The notes under the pieces are model-generated. The model saw nothing but the letters and a program-made list of their open reading frames with translations. It did not search any database and was not told where the DNA came from. Positions 9,937 to 22,100 of a stretch of DNA of 64,000 bases are shown piece after piece. The translations under genes and the position numbers were made by a program. The stretch lies in the NCBI GenBank assembly GCA_963575745.1, contig CAUYUJ010012147.1, forward strand, positions 314,965 through 378,964. Reading direction: 5' to 3'. This DNA is from Prorocentrum cordatum (lineage: Eukaryota > Sar > Dinophyceae > Prorocentrales > Prorocentraceae). Every line of letters begins with the position of its first letter. The first letter of the stretch is position 1.

Positions 9937-10305
9937 ATAACACCAGGACCTCGATATCTTGATTCCCGTCGAGGTTTCAGGCAGCCCAAATAGGTCCCTA
10001 GGCCAGAGATCTGGGGGCTGGGCCGAAGACCGTACTCCTCACGAGAAATCTCAGCGTCTCGACCGTGCTCCAGATTTCGTAATAAAGGGAGGGGGGTCGC
10101 ATTTCGGGGGGGGTCTCTTCCAGGCCATCTTGAAGGGCCTGGGGGGGTCTGGGGACGATGTTTTGGAGGGTTCTCCCACGGGGGAGGTCTGAAATGGCTT
10201 GTCTTGGAGGGTCCAGACCCCCTCCCTTTTATTACGAAATCTGGAGTAAAAAATAACACCAGGACCTCGATATCTCAATTCCTGCCGAGGTTTCAGGCAG
10301 CCAAA
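9937..10305. repeat. Direct repeat flanking a hairpin element
   Basis: A unit of about 54 bp starting ATAACACCAGGACCTCGATA occurs at 9937-9990 and 10252-10305. Between the copies lie inverted arms CTCCAGATTTCGTAATAAAG (about 10070) and its complement (about 10209-10236). This looks like a small inverted-repeat element bounded by a longer duplication. Confidence 0.75.
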
Positions 10306-10687
10306 GATAGGTCTATAGGTCTGGAGGGCTAATGTTTAGCACTCTGGACAGGCAGGGTGGACGGTCCCACGGAGACCGCCGAGGGCGCCCCCCGAGCCCG
10401 GGGGGAGACCAAAACCATGCGTCGCCGTTCTTCCAACCCTTGCGCTGCGTCCGCGACGCACAACACCAAGGACCCCTTCCTCCTCTCGCCCTCTGGGCCC
10501 TTCCTTACGACGGAGGCGGCCCCACTCCCAGAGAGGCGTGCCGAGGCGGGCCTCAGCTCCCTCCGCAGGGGGCTGGGGCCCACGCTCGGGCCACCTCTGC
10601 ACCCGCACAGCGCGGCGCAACACAGGCGCCATCAGCCTCACTCTTTCTCCCCGGGCCCCCAGGTGCATCCGGTTCTTGCTCTTGCTG

Positions 10688-10765
10688 TCCGGTCCCTTCT
10701 TCTCCTCCTTCTTCTCCTCCTTTTTCTTCTTCTTCTTCTTCTTCTTCTTATTCTTCTTTTTTTTC
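10688..10765. repeat. (TTC)n tract
   Basis: TTC/TTCTCC triplets and a T run. Confidence 0.9.
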
Positions 10766-10859
10766 AAGCGTGGGCCGCCAATGGCGCGCGCGTGCGCGCG
10801 CGACTTGCCGCCGCCGCCGCCGCCGGGGCCGCAGCCAGGGCGGCTCAGCCGCACTGCGG

Positions 10860-10960
10860 GGCCACCGCGGCGCTGCCCGCCTGGCGGCGCAGCCGCTCGT
10901 CCCTGCGCTGGCGGCGCTGCTCCAGCGCGCGGGCGGCCTCCTTGGGGCGGGGGCCTGCGA
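10860..10960 (-). CDS. Possible orphan exon, coiled-coil-like
   Basis: On the minus strand a CCTCGCAG acceptor-like word is followed by an open frame reading RPKEAARALEQRRQRRDERL then RRQAGSAAVAPQC. The heptad-compatible, charged composition is unlike the surrounding microsatellite. I do not recognise it and have found no neighbouring exon. Confidence 0.3.
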
Positions 10961-11094
10961 GGAGGCTCGGATGAGAGAGCGTTTTTCCCCCACATCCTAA
11001 GTGGGGTTCTTGTTTCCCACATCCACGGTGGGGTTCTTGTGTTCTCCAGACCCCCCGCGCAGGAAACAGAGAATACATCCTCTCCTCTGCTCTC

Positions 11095-11234
11095 ATCGCA
11101 CACTCATTTCACTCAATCACTCACACACACATCATCACTCACGTTCACTCACTCACCCACTGACCCACCCAATCACACACTCACACACATCCTCACTCAC
11201 CCACACACTCACCCACTCACACACATACACACTC

Positions 11235-11306
<72 letters not shown>

Positions 11307-11426
11307 CTCATACACGCACTCACTCACCCACTCACCCATTCACTCACCCACCAAACTGCCCACTCATCACTCACTCACTCACTCACTCACTCACTCACTC
11401 ACTCACTCACTCACTCACTCACACTC

Positions 11427-11486
<60 letters not shown>

Positions 11487-11574
11487 CCAGCATCATCATC
11501 ATCACCATCATCATCATCACCATCATCATCAACACCATCATCATCACCATCACCATCAACATCATTACCATTAC

Positions 11575-11633
<59 letters not shown>

Positions 11634-11675
11634 ACATCATATTCACTCACTCACTCACTCACTCACTCATCTCAG
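11095..11675. repeat. (ACTC)n and (CAT)n microsatellites
   Basis: CACTCACT/CACACTCA arrays (11095-11235, 11306-11426, 11642-11672) alternate with CAT arrays (11235-11306, 11427-11640). Confidence 0.97.
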
Positions 11676-11677
11676 GT

Positions 11678-12175
11678 GGGAGCCTCGTCTGTAAGTGAAT
11701 TGCGACGAAGTCTCGGGCGGGAGCCCCCTCCCTATGGGGCCCGCACCTCACGTTGGTAATCCGAGCGGGTGATCGGCCTCCTGCAACTGTCGTCACTTTT
11801 GGGCTCTTCAAGCCTGAACTTGGAGGTCGTCTCAGGCGGGAGCCTCGTCTCGTCTGTGAGTGGATTGCAAAGAAGTCTCAGGCGGGAACCCCCACCATAT
11901 GGGGCCCGCCCTGCATGTTGGCGATCCGAACGGGACATCGGCCTCTTGCAACTGTCGTCGCCTTTTGGGCTCCTCAAGCCTGAATTCGGAGGAAGTCTCA
12001 GGCGGGAGCCTCGCCTGCGAGTGAATTGCGAGGACGTCTCAGGCGGGAGCCCCCTCCCTATAGGACCCGCATTTCATGTTGGCAATCCGAGCGGGTCATT
12101 GGAAACCTGTACCCGTCGTCACTCTTGGTTTCCTGAGACCTGAATTTGGAGGACGTCTCGGGCGGGGGCCTCCAA
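11678..12175 (+). repeat. Satellite of about 160 bp, three full copies
   Basis: Copies start at about 11678, 11831 and 11998, each at GTCTCAGGCGGGAGCCTCGT, with a partial fourth at 12158. Shared landmarks are GGGGCCCGC, CAACTGTCGTCGCC and AAGCCTGAATTCGGAGG. Copies differ at roughly one base in six. Confidence 0.9.
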
Positions 12176-12194
12176 AACAGACTAAGACCCCTCC

Positions 12195-12392
12195 AAGACG
12201 TCCTACAGGAGGCCCGAAAACTCGGAAACCACCTGGTCCGATAGCTCGCCCAAGTCCGTGTTCCCCGAAGGCTTTCGAAACCCACTCGGGGAACGCGTGG
12301 CCCGATAGCTTGGCCAAGCTCAAACCCAACTTTCGGCCACGCAGGCGCCTCCAACAAGGCAGGGGGCGGCGGTGATTCGCCGTAGGCGTCTT
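12195..12392 (+). repeat. Direct repeat of about 200 bp, copy 1
   Basis: From CCAAGACGTCCTACAGGAGG through AACTTTCGGCCACGCAGGCG to GATTCGCCGTAGGCGTCTTC. It is nearly identical to 14100-14304. Confidence 0.92.
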
Positions 12393-12519
12393 CGATCTGC
12401 CGTCCCCTGTTGATTCATCCCAGGAATGCCCGGCGTGCTAGACCCTTTCGCTTTTGGTTTTGGTTCTTTTCTAAAAGAACTCCCCCTGGGGTTTCGGCCC
12501 GTCCCGCCGGAGATGCGTA

Positions 12520-13500
12520 ACAGGTGGTTGCAAAGGGTTTTTCGACTCCAGACGGCTCCAAGATGGCTTCCAAGATAGCCAAGATGGCCTCCAGGTTCGC
12601 CCAAGATGGTCCGAGATGGCCTCCAGGACGGCCCAGGAAAGTCCACGATGCCTCCAAGTTCGCTCAAGAAACCTCTCAGACGGCCCAAGACGGCCCCAGA
12701 AGCCTCCAATAGGCCTCCAAGACGGCCCAAAAGGCCTCCAAGAGGTCCTCCACGAGAGCCCGAAGAGGTAGTTTTCCTTAGATGTTTGAAGGATTTTGGC
12801 TTTCGTTCTTTCCGAGCCTTCCGACGGCTCACGAAGGCCCAAGGAGCCCGAAAGATCGCCCCCAAAGCGCCCAAGAGGCCTCCAAGATGGCTCTATGACG
12901 GCCCAAGAGATTCCCAAGACGGCCCCAAGAGGGCGCCAAGACGGCTCCATAGGACTCCAAGACGCCCACGACGATCTCCAAGACGGCCAAGATGGCCTAC
13001 AAGATGCTTCCAACACGGTCAAAATGAGCTTCAAGACGGCCAAGATGGCCGCTAAGACGGCCAAGATGGCCCAAGATGGACCCGAGAGGTTCCAAGATTG
13101 CCCCATAGGAGTCCAAGAGATGCTCCAGGAAGGCCCGAGGAAGCCAAAATCTTGAATATTCCTTGAGCTGTTTAAAGATGTGTTTTTCCTCGGTATTAGT
13201 GTTCCGATCGCCTAAGACGGCCCAAGGAGTCCCCAAACTAGTCCCAGAGGCCTCCAAAATGGCTCCAGAACGGCCCAAGAGGCCTTCAAGCCAGCCCCAA
13301 GAGGGCCCCAAGACGGCCCAAGATGTTTCAAAAAAGGCCAAGATGGTCTCCCAGATACCTCAAGACTGCCAAGACGACCTCCAAGACGACCAAGATGGCA
13401 TCCACGACAGCAGAACTATCCCCAAGGGAGCCGAAGGTGGCCCAAGAGGCGCCCACTATGCCTCCACGACGGCCCAAGATGGCTCCAAGATGACCTAAGA
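12520..13500 (+). repeat. Array of degenerate CCAAGA-GGCC units
   Basis: The words CCAAGACGGCC, CCAAGATGGCC and CCAAGAGGCCTCC recur every 9-15 bases. The array continues at 13735-14100. Translations give repeated W/P/S/G-rich peptides in all frames, so no coding meaning is drawn from it. Confidence 0.85.
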
Positions 13501-14099
13501 CTGCTCAAGGGGGCCCCAAGAAGGCTCCCCGACAAAAAATATCGGTGCTTGCGTGCCAAGCATTTTCTTTTGCAGAGCTGGGCGCCCTGGCGCGGACGGC
13601 CGAACGACCCCTGCAGCGGGACACCCTGGCAATACAGCTGCCGCCGCAAAAGCTGCTCGTTTAACGCTGGTGCCACGCAAAGGCGGTGCCGACCAGAAGA
13701 GCTCCACCAGGAAGGCCCGAAGAGGCCAAAATCATTTTCGCGCTCCGACAGCCCAAGACGGCCATTTTCGCGCTCCGACGGCCCAAGACGGCCCAAGAGG
13801 CCCCCAACATCGCCCCAAGAGCGCTCAAGAGGCCTCCAAGATGGCCCCATGACAAGCCAAGAGGCCTCCAAGAGGGCCCCAACAAGACCCCAAGACCGCC
13901 CAAGAGGCCCCCAAGACGCTCACGATGGCCTCCAAGACGGCCAAGATGGCCTCCAAGATGCCTCCAAGACGGCCTAGAAGGCCTCCAAGACGGCGAAGTT
14001 GGCCCCAAGATGCACCCAAGAACGGCCCCAGATGGCCTGAAGATGGCCTTAGACTGCCTAGAAGGCCCGCCAGGGGCCTCCAAGACGGCCAAAGACCCT

Positions 14100-14304
14100 T
14101 CCAAGACGTCCTCCAAGAGGCCCGAAAGCTCGGAAAGCACCTGGCCCGATAGCTCGCCCAAGTCCGTGTTCCCCAAGGCTTTCGAAACCCACTCGGGGAA
14201 CGCGTGTCCCGCTAGCTTGGCCAAGCTCAAACCCAACTTTCGGCCACGCAGGCGCTTCCAAAAAGGCAGGGGGCGGCGGTGATTCGCCGTAGGCGTCTTC
14301 GATA
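14100..14304 (+). repeat. Direct repeat of about 200 bp, copy 2
   Basis: Partner of 12195-12392; the pair bounds the degenerate array. Confidence 0.92.
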
Positions 14305-14309
14305 ACGCC

Positions 14310-15290
14310 AACATTTCAATATGCGCTGATGACGCATATCCGCCCCCGCATGCTGTTCCCAGATGCGCCAAGGCAGCGCCGAGACGCACCGACGCGACTC
14401 TGTTATATCCCATTATGATGGAGAGGGGGGCCGGCGGCAGGGGGCGAAGCCCTTACGGATATTCCAAAATTGACAGAAATACTAGCACAAGTCGTCCCCA
14501 TACTATTTGTTCACTATTTCTTGAACCTGGCTCCTGTAGAGGGACATGCCCGACGTAAGTCTAGTCGATACTCGGCCCTGCACCGAGTCTGACAGGGACC
14601 CTGCGTCCTCTGGATGCTCTCCAGGACATCTAACAAAACATGCCTGGCGGGGCCCTCGCCCCCCGTCCCCGAGGAGCCCGTGCGGAGCAAGACGGGATCT
14701 TGTTGGAAGCCCGTGGCATCCTGGAGAGAGGAAAACCTTCGAACGCACCCTCTGATTGAGCGCAACCTCATGGGGGGCGACAGATTGGGGGGGAAGCAAT
14801 GTGCCCTTCTCGGGCCCTCGAAGCCCCCACCCGGGGCCCTGAAGGGCTCCTCAGGAAGGTCCCTGCAGGGCTCCTCCGCGGGCCCTATGGGGCCCCTTTC
14901 TGCAGCCCTCGCTGCCCCCCTTCATCGTACCGCCCTCCCACTGCTGCGCGCCCCATCGCGCTCTCCCGGGGCGCCCCCTGACCAGCATCTCGGGAGCGGC
15001 CAAGAGGGGGGCGTCAAAGAGGGGGGGGTGCTAATCATGACCGGCGGCATGTGCGCGGCCCGACGGGGGGGCCAGGGACGTAATGAAATAAGAAGAGGCG
15101 CCATGAGATCTGGGGAAAAATCATGGCCCCCGCCATGATCTCCACCCCCCCCTAGTCATCACCCCCCTCTTTTCCGCCCCCGAGCATCTCGGGGCGACCC
15201 AGCGGTGGCGACGAGGGGCTCCCGGGAGGCCCCACGAGGGGAGAGCGCGGGAAGGGCAGCGGTGTGGGCACCTCTTCCTCCCAGCCCCTG
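14310..15290. other. No gene recognised
   Basis: GC-rich sequence with many GGGGCCC palindromes (14810-14900). I see no family motif, regular array or clear element end. Confidence 0.5.
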
Positions 15291-15294
15291 TGTC

Positions 15295-15362
15295 CTCCCG
15301 CTCGCGCTCCGCGCGCTCGCGCTCCAGGATGCCGGCGAACATCCTCTCGGGGCGGGTGCAAC
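15295..15362 (-). CDS. Possible exon next to an introner
   Basis: The minus strand reads CCTRPERMFAGILERERAER then EREDTG, with charged helical character. Removing the element 15368-15530 and one AGTCA joins it in frame to an upstream AFEGPCVLLIRVD segment (15536-15573). Product unknown. The upstream part overlaps a word (GTCGACACTCTGCGGGCGGG) also present near 63235, so it may itself be repetitive. Confidence 0.35.
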
Positions 15363-15535
15363 AGTCATGAAGGGGAACTGGAACACACAAATAAATACAC
15401 ACAAATAAAACAATCCCCCATATTTCCTTATATTTTCTGGGTTTCTGTCTTCCCCCCCACTTCCCATATTTTTCCATATTTTCTGGGGAATGGAGGATGA
15501 ATTGTGTCTGTGTGTTTTTTCCCCTCCTGAAGTCA
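15363..15535 (+). mobile_element. Family D inverted-repeat element, possible introner
   Basis: 163 bp (15368-15530), starting TGAAGGGGAACTGGAACACA and ending TTTTTTCCCCTCCTGA, with AGTCA on both sides. The interior has ACACACAAATAAATACACAC and repeated CCCATATTTTCC words. Three other copies are at 28259, 30454 and 59868. Confidence 0.85.
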
Positions 15536-15770
15536 ACCCGTATGAGAAGGACGCAAGGGCCTTCAAAGGCCATGTCGACACTCTGCGGGCGGGGCGCGGG
15601 CCGCGAACGCGACTCACCATGCGGGTTGACTGGATGGGGGGGTGACCTGACTGGGGGGGAGGCCAGAGAAGGGGCCCTAAAGGGGCCCGTTTTAGGGCCC
15701 CTTTGAAACCCAACAGGGACTCACACGGGGCCCTGCAGGGCCCCTTTCTTCACCCCCGCTTTGAGGTCCC

Positions 15771-16128
15771 CCCCTCCTCCTCCTCCTCCTCCTCCTCCTC
15801 CTCCTCCTCCTCCTCCTCCTCCTCCTCCTCCTCCTCCTCCCTCCTCCTCCTCTCCTCCTCCTCCTCTCCTCCTCCTCCTCCTCCTCCTCCTCCTCCTCCT
15901 CCTCCCTCCTCCTCCTCCTCCTCCTCCTCCTCCTCCTCCCCTCCCTCCTCCTCCTCCTCCCTCCTCCTCCTCCTCCTCCTCCTCCTCCTCCTCCTCCTCC
16001 TCCTCCTCCTCCCCTCCCCTCCTCCTCCTCCTCCTTCCTCCTCCTCCTCCTCATCCTCCTCCTCCTCCCCTCCTCCTCCTCCTCCTCCTCCTCCTCCTCC
16101 TCCTCCTCCTCCTCCTCCCCCTTCTTCC
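15771..16128. repeat. (TCC)n tract, about 360 bp
   Basis: TCC triplets with CTC and CCCC interruptions. It immediately follows, on the minus strand, the last TPR coding segment. Confidence 0.97.
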
Positions 16129-16139
16129 CTCCGCGAAAT

Positions 16140-19100
16140 ACCCGCCCGATCCTCGAGGGCCGCAGCTCCGCTTTGTGCTGGCGCTGCCTCGCGGCGTGCA
16201 GGCGCCGCCCCACCGCGGCGTCCTCGGGCTGCAGACCGCGCGCGGCCTCGAGGTCGCCCACCGCGTCGGTGAGGTTAGGGGGCCACATGCGAACCCTACC
16301 CCTACCCCCCACGATCTCTGACGGGGAGGGTGGGGTTCGGTCCGTTCGGGAGCTCCCGAGCGGAGTGAGCCCCACCCTCCCCCTCAGAAATCGTAGGGGG
16401 TAGGGGTAGGGCCAGGGTTCGCATGCGGCCCCCTAGAGGTAGCCCAAGCCCTCGCGGGCCAGCCCGCGGCGGAAGTAGGCCTCGCGGGAGGCGAGGCGAG
16501 GCGAGCGAGGCGAGCGCGCGATTGTCGGTCCGTCGGGCCCGGCCCTTCGAGGGCAGCGTGGTGAGGCCGGAGCCCTCGGGAGTCGCTGGAGTGGGGAGGT
16601 GGGCGTCGGCAGCTGGTGGGTGCTGGGAGTCGGAGGCTGGAAGCTGGAGGCCGGTCAAGTGAGACAGAAACTGGAAGTCGATAGGCGGATGTCGGAAGCT
16701 GGAGGTGGGATGTTGGCACCAATACCGCGCCCTTGCCTCGCTCTCGCCTCCCTGGGCCTCCTGGGGGGCACCTGGGAGGCCCTCGTCGCCACGGCTGGCT
16801 TCGCCTCCGGGTCCTGGTCAGAACGCCCACCAGGGGAGGTCCGGGGAGGGGCGGCATCTGTAGTTCTGGGGCTTCCCCAGGATGCCTTCGCCGCCCAGTC
16901 GTTGACGCTGTCTGCCGAGGCCGCCCTGATCGCGGCGGCCACTGCCGCGAGGTCGCCGCCCGCCTCCTGGCGGTGCTCCGCTTCAGCCGCCTCCGCGCCC
17001 TGTGAGTGCCGCCTCAAAAGCGTGCTGCAGACGCGTACGACGTCCGCCCAATGGCCCTGGCGCTCGGCAAGCTCCTCGGCGCCCTCCGCGAGCTTCTGCG
17101 AGCACAAAGCCTGGTTGAGGAGGGATGACCGCTCCACCCGCGCAAACCTCGGATACACGCAGGAGTGACCATGCGTAAGAGGAGAGACCTTCGGTGCGCG
17201 GTTTTGGGGGCCGCGGGGGGACCAGGCACAAGCGCGCAAGACGCTACTATCGCATCGCGATAGGCGATCGGGGGACCCCAATGGGCCCGCACCAAAGGAC
17301 ACTCCTGCGAAAGGTCGCTCTTCTGTGTAGTCGAAAACCTCGCGACGTCCACGGCTGGCTGACCCACGAGCATCTTGTCAGGGATGGCAACGCGCGCCCG
17401 CCGGAAGGCCTGGCGGGCCTGTGCGAAGGCCGACCGCTTGATGTCCTCGCGGCCCGTCCCGAGGTGCCTCTCTGCCTCCTCCAGCGCCGGGGCGAGCTCC
17501 GTGCAGCCGCGCACGGTGCCCGGCGGCCGAAAGTCCACGAGCTCGAGCTTGAACCAGAGGGCCTGGCCGGCAGGGATCAGGGGCGGCGCGCCCAGGGGCC
17601 CGAAGGCGTACTCGGGCGGGCTCTCGACCCACGCCACCTCGCCCCGGCGCATGGTCGCCACCGAGCGGTGCCACGCCTCGTGCGCCTTGCCACCGGCCAG
17701 CTGGAACGCCACCGGGGTGATGCGGTTCTTGTCTCGGCTGCTGTCCACGCAGGTCCCGTCCAGCAGGACAGTGGCGTAGTGCACGCGGATGCGGGAGTGG
17801 TAGGCGGGGCAGTCTCCCTCCCCTTCACGGTGCACGTGCTTCCGGAGACTGCCTCGCGAGGCGAGCTCCTCCACCCGAAGGGCTGAGGCCACAATAAACG
17901 CCAGGTCCTGCTTTGCGCCGACCTGTGCCTGCCGCGACTGCAGGGATCCGGCGGCACCACCTCCGTGGAGCTCGGCGAACATCGGTCTGCATGCCGATGT
18001 CCTGCTGAAAATCCCGATCTGCGTGCATGGCCCCTGATCCTCATGGCCTGGGAGGTAGCCGACACCGGTCGGCGACTCCAGCATGTATCGGCGGCGAGCG
18101 AGGGGGGTAAGTGAGAAGGAGGGGGCCTTCTCAGACGGCTCGGAAGTCCCCAGGCCTTCTGAGAAGTTTCATGAGCCTTCCCCGAAGACACAGACACCCT
18201 CTCAGAAGGCGCGGGGGGCTTCTGAGATGGCCTTCTTCTTCTTCTTCTTCTTCTTCTCACCCCCCCCCCGCTCGCCGCCGAATGTATCCGTGGCCTGAAG
18301 CCGAGCGGCCAGCCCACTCGAGGAATTGCGCACGGGTCCACTCGCGCTCGTGGTCGGAGTGCCTCAGGGAGCCGCGCGGTCCATCGGTGCTGCCCTGCCC
18401 GGAGAAGCGAAACTCGCCGTTCGGCGTAGTGACAATAGCCACCTCTGGCATGGGGCCCAGCACCGCGCGGCCCAGGCGAGAGAGGTCAGCCTCGGTCAAG
18501 TGCTCGAGGACCTCGCTGCAGACCACCGCATCCACGTGCATCCACCGCTCATCCGGCACGAGCAGGTCCGCGACCACGACCTCGCAAACCTGCTCACGCG
18601 ACTGAGACGGCGACAACACCGATGCGGACGATGTCCGACAGCAACTGCTGCGCGAGATCGAGATCGACAACGTCTGCTGTTGGACGGGCGGCGAACGCAA
18701 CGAATCAGAAACGTGCGCCGTGAAATCGACATAGAACCCTCCGCCCTGCATTCACACACGCATCTGGGTCACCTACTCTTGCGCGTGGTGACACGCGATG
18801 CGCGACTCGCAATCATCTCCGCACCATCATGCCGCCCCCTTCGGAGAAAGGCACCCGCCCAAGCCCCAGACCGCGCGCGCGAAGCGCGATTCTCTTGGCT
18901 CTTGGCGCCCCCGCGGGTGACATGGCGTACTGCTCCCATTCCTGAAGGGACCAACGGGTCCCGATCCCGCTAATCCCCGGCCCTCTCCCAGAGTGCGTTC
19001 TGACCAGGAGAACTCCGAAGCGAATCCGGCGGTGGCGACGAGGGCCTCCCGGGACGCCCCACAAGGGCAAACATGAGGAAAGCGTAGAGGAGGAGGAGGA

Positions 19101-22100
19101 GGAGGAGGAGGAGGAGGAGGAGGAGAGGAGGAGGAGGAGGAGGAGGAGGAGGAGGAGGACGAGGAGGAGGAGGAGGAGGAGGAGGAGGAGGAGGGAGGGG
19201 GGGAGGAGGAGGGAGGAGGAGAGGAGGAGGAGGAGGAGGAGGAGGAGGAGGAGGAGGAGGAGGAGGAGGAGGAGGAGGAGGAGGGAGGAGGAGGAGGGGG
19301 AGGAGGGGGAGGAGGAGGGGGAGGAGGAGGGGAGGAGGAGGAGGAGGAGGAGGGAGGAGGAGAAGGAGGAGGATGAGGAGGAGGAGGAGGAGGAGGAGGA
19401 GGGCATCGGTGCACCTGCTCCTCCTCCGAATTTTCGGGCACCTTGCGCCTGGCCCTCGCCGCACGCGGCCTCTGCCCGCCTCCTCGCCGCCCGGGCCCTC
19501 CTCTGCAGGGGGCCACGCGGGAACCCCAACCCCCCCACCTCCCACGTCTTCTATCTAAAGGGGGGGTGCAGTCGGGGCCTTGACCTAAGGAACCCTAAAT
19601 AAGGAACGAGGCCCCTTTGTTCCACAAGTTAAACTTGGATCCCCTATCGAAAACCCAAGGAAAGCCCGAGGCAAGCTGTGAAACACTGAAGGAACGTGGA
19701 GCCCCTCGCCAACGAAAAGGGTTCCTTCCTCAGGGCCCCGACTGTGGGGGCTCCCTCCGCTCGGGAGCTCCCGAACGAAGTTAGGGAGCCTACAAAGGAC
19801 GTGCGCGCCCAGCTATGTACATGAACACGGCCCCTCGATCCGCGAGACCGGCCGCGTGATACGGACATTTGCGCAATGCGTACTCTCGAAACCAGCGTGG
19901 ATTCATGTACGCGCACGTCCTTTTTGTCGCTCCTGAGAACGAAGAGGACCCCCCCACACCTCCGTTAGAAATCGTGGGGGGGTCCTCGCCAACGAAAATG
20001 GTTCCTTCTTCAGGGTCCCGACTGTAGGGGCTCCCTCCGCTCGGGAGCTCCCGAACGAAGTGGACCCCCCCCCACCATCTTCTGTTAGAAATCGTGGGAG
20101 GCGGAGGAGGAGGAGGAGGAGGAGGAGGAGGAGAAGGAGGAGGAGGGGGGGGAGGGGGGGAGGAGGAGGAGGAGGAGGAGGAGGAGGAGGAGGAGGAGGA
20201 GGAGGAGGAGGAGGAGGAGGAGGAGGAGGAGGAGGAGGAGGAGGGGCGGGGGGGCAGGGTTCGCATGTGGCCACCGCTCCTCTCCGAGCGCTCGACCCCG
20301 ACGACGTGCTCCAGCCCCGCGGCGAGGAGGGCCTCCAGCAGCCGGCCCCCCCCGCAGCCCAGGTCCACGGCGCTCCGCGCGCCGCGCAGGCAGAGCATGC
20401 TGGAGGAACGAAAAACGAAAAACGAAAAACGTGAAGAATTTTTGGACCACATTCTTCGTCGAGCTTTGAGTGCCCTACAAGGACCCCGCGCCTTCTGTGG
20501 GGCCCCAAGGCTATCGGGGGGGACAGGACGCTTCTGCGGGGCACCTGCCAGCAGGCTGGATCCTTATGTGGCGTGCCTGCTGCAGGTCTACCTGCACCGA
20601 TTTGGACGGCTGCAACAAAATCCTGGATCCAGACATGTTGATGCCTCGCTTTTACAGTCGGGGCCTTGACCTAAGGAACCCTAAATAAGGAACGAGGCCC
20701 CTTTTTTTCCATAGGTTAAGCTTCGCTTTCCGATCGAAAACCTAAGGAAAACCTGAGGCAAGCTGCGAAACACTTGAGGAACGCGGAGCCCCTCCTCAAC
20801 GAGAAGGGTTCCTTCTTCAGGGCCCCGACTGTGCGACAGATTCGTGCGGCGTCGGCGCGCGCAAAGTGTTCGACACCGCGTCGATCGCTCAGCCCTGAAT
20901 CCATCGCGGCCCGGATCGTTCAACCTGGAATCCCGTCGGGTCCGACGGCGTCTTCGGGTCGCTCGGTGCTTCCGCGTCGCAAGATTCAACCCTAAACGCC
21001 TTCGCTGGCGTCGCTGGCGCGCCATCACCGCGTGAACCTACCGTGCGCATAAACCTTCGGAAATCTGCGCGAATTTCGTGGATCGGCGCCGGACCCCACC
21101 TCCCTGGCACGCGGAGCGCGCCAGTGGCGACGCCCGAGACGCCGCTAGGAGGGGGCCAGCGCACATCCAGGAAATTCACGCGGAGCTCCGAACGATTATG
21201 ATTATGCTGTTGTTCATTCCTCCACATGTGCACGATGGCGTCTAGGCGCTGCTGCCCCAGCGGTGGCGAGAACTGCCCTGGGCACTCGTGCTCGTCCGAG
21301 GATCGAGGACCAGACAGTGACATGAACATGCACGTTCGCAGGTCCGCGCGGATCCATCGGATCGGCGGTGGAGCCCCCATGGCGGCGACTCCAACGCCGC
21401 CCCTGGCGCGCCAGGGAGGGGGTCCGGCGCCGATCCAAGAACTAGGCGAGTCTCTCTGGAACATCATTCTAACAGATGCCGCCTCCGTTCAGGAGCCTCT
21501 GGTGGCCTATGACCGCCTGCAGTGTGCTGTCAGGGACCTCTCTAGCCTTCGTCAGCCCTTCAACGGCCTTCAGTGGCCTTTCGCGGCCACTGGTGGCATC
21601 TCACTGCCTTTAGTAGCCTGGGGACGTCCCGGGCGGAGGTACAACTGATCACTCTCCCCTCCTCCTCCTCCTCCTCCTCTTCCTCCTCCTCCTCCTCCTC
21701 CTCCTCCTCCTCCTCCTCCTCCTCCTCCTCACCACCACCACCATACTTTGAATATGTACTCCTCGTGCACACGGATGCAAAAAGTAGATCATGCATGCTG
21801 GAAAAGAGCTTCCAAGAAGACTCCCTTCATGCCACTCTCGGCCCCTCGAGGAGGAGTCGGGCCCCTCCGCGCTCGGCGGCAGGCGCTCGAGCACGCGGAG
21901 CTCCAGCCGCAGCCGCCGGTGCTGGCCCTCGTGCAGGCACGCGGCACAGAGCTCGAGGGCCGGGGAAACGCCAAGGCCTCAGGCTCGGGGGGCCCCGGGC
22001 TGGCCCGATACAGTCGGGGCCTTGACCTAAGGAACCCTAAATAAGGAACGAGGCCCCTTTTGTTCCATAAGTTGAACTTCGATTTCCTATCGAAAACATG

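Noticed and set aside
11001-11759. Frames of poly-Ser/His, poly-Ile or poly-Asp across the CAT and ACTC arrays
   Set aside because: Microsatellite artefacts without flanking coding sequence.
12054-14413. W/P/S/G-rich frames (LGPSWRPSW... type) in the CCAAGA arrays
   Set aside because: Direct translation of the degenerate DNA repeat in every frame.
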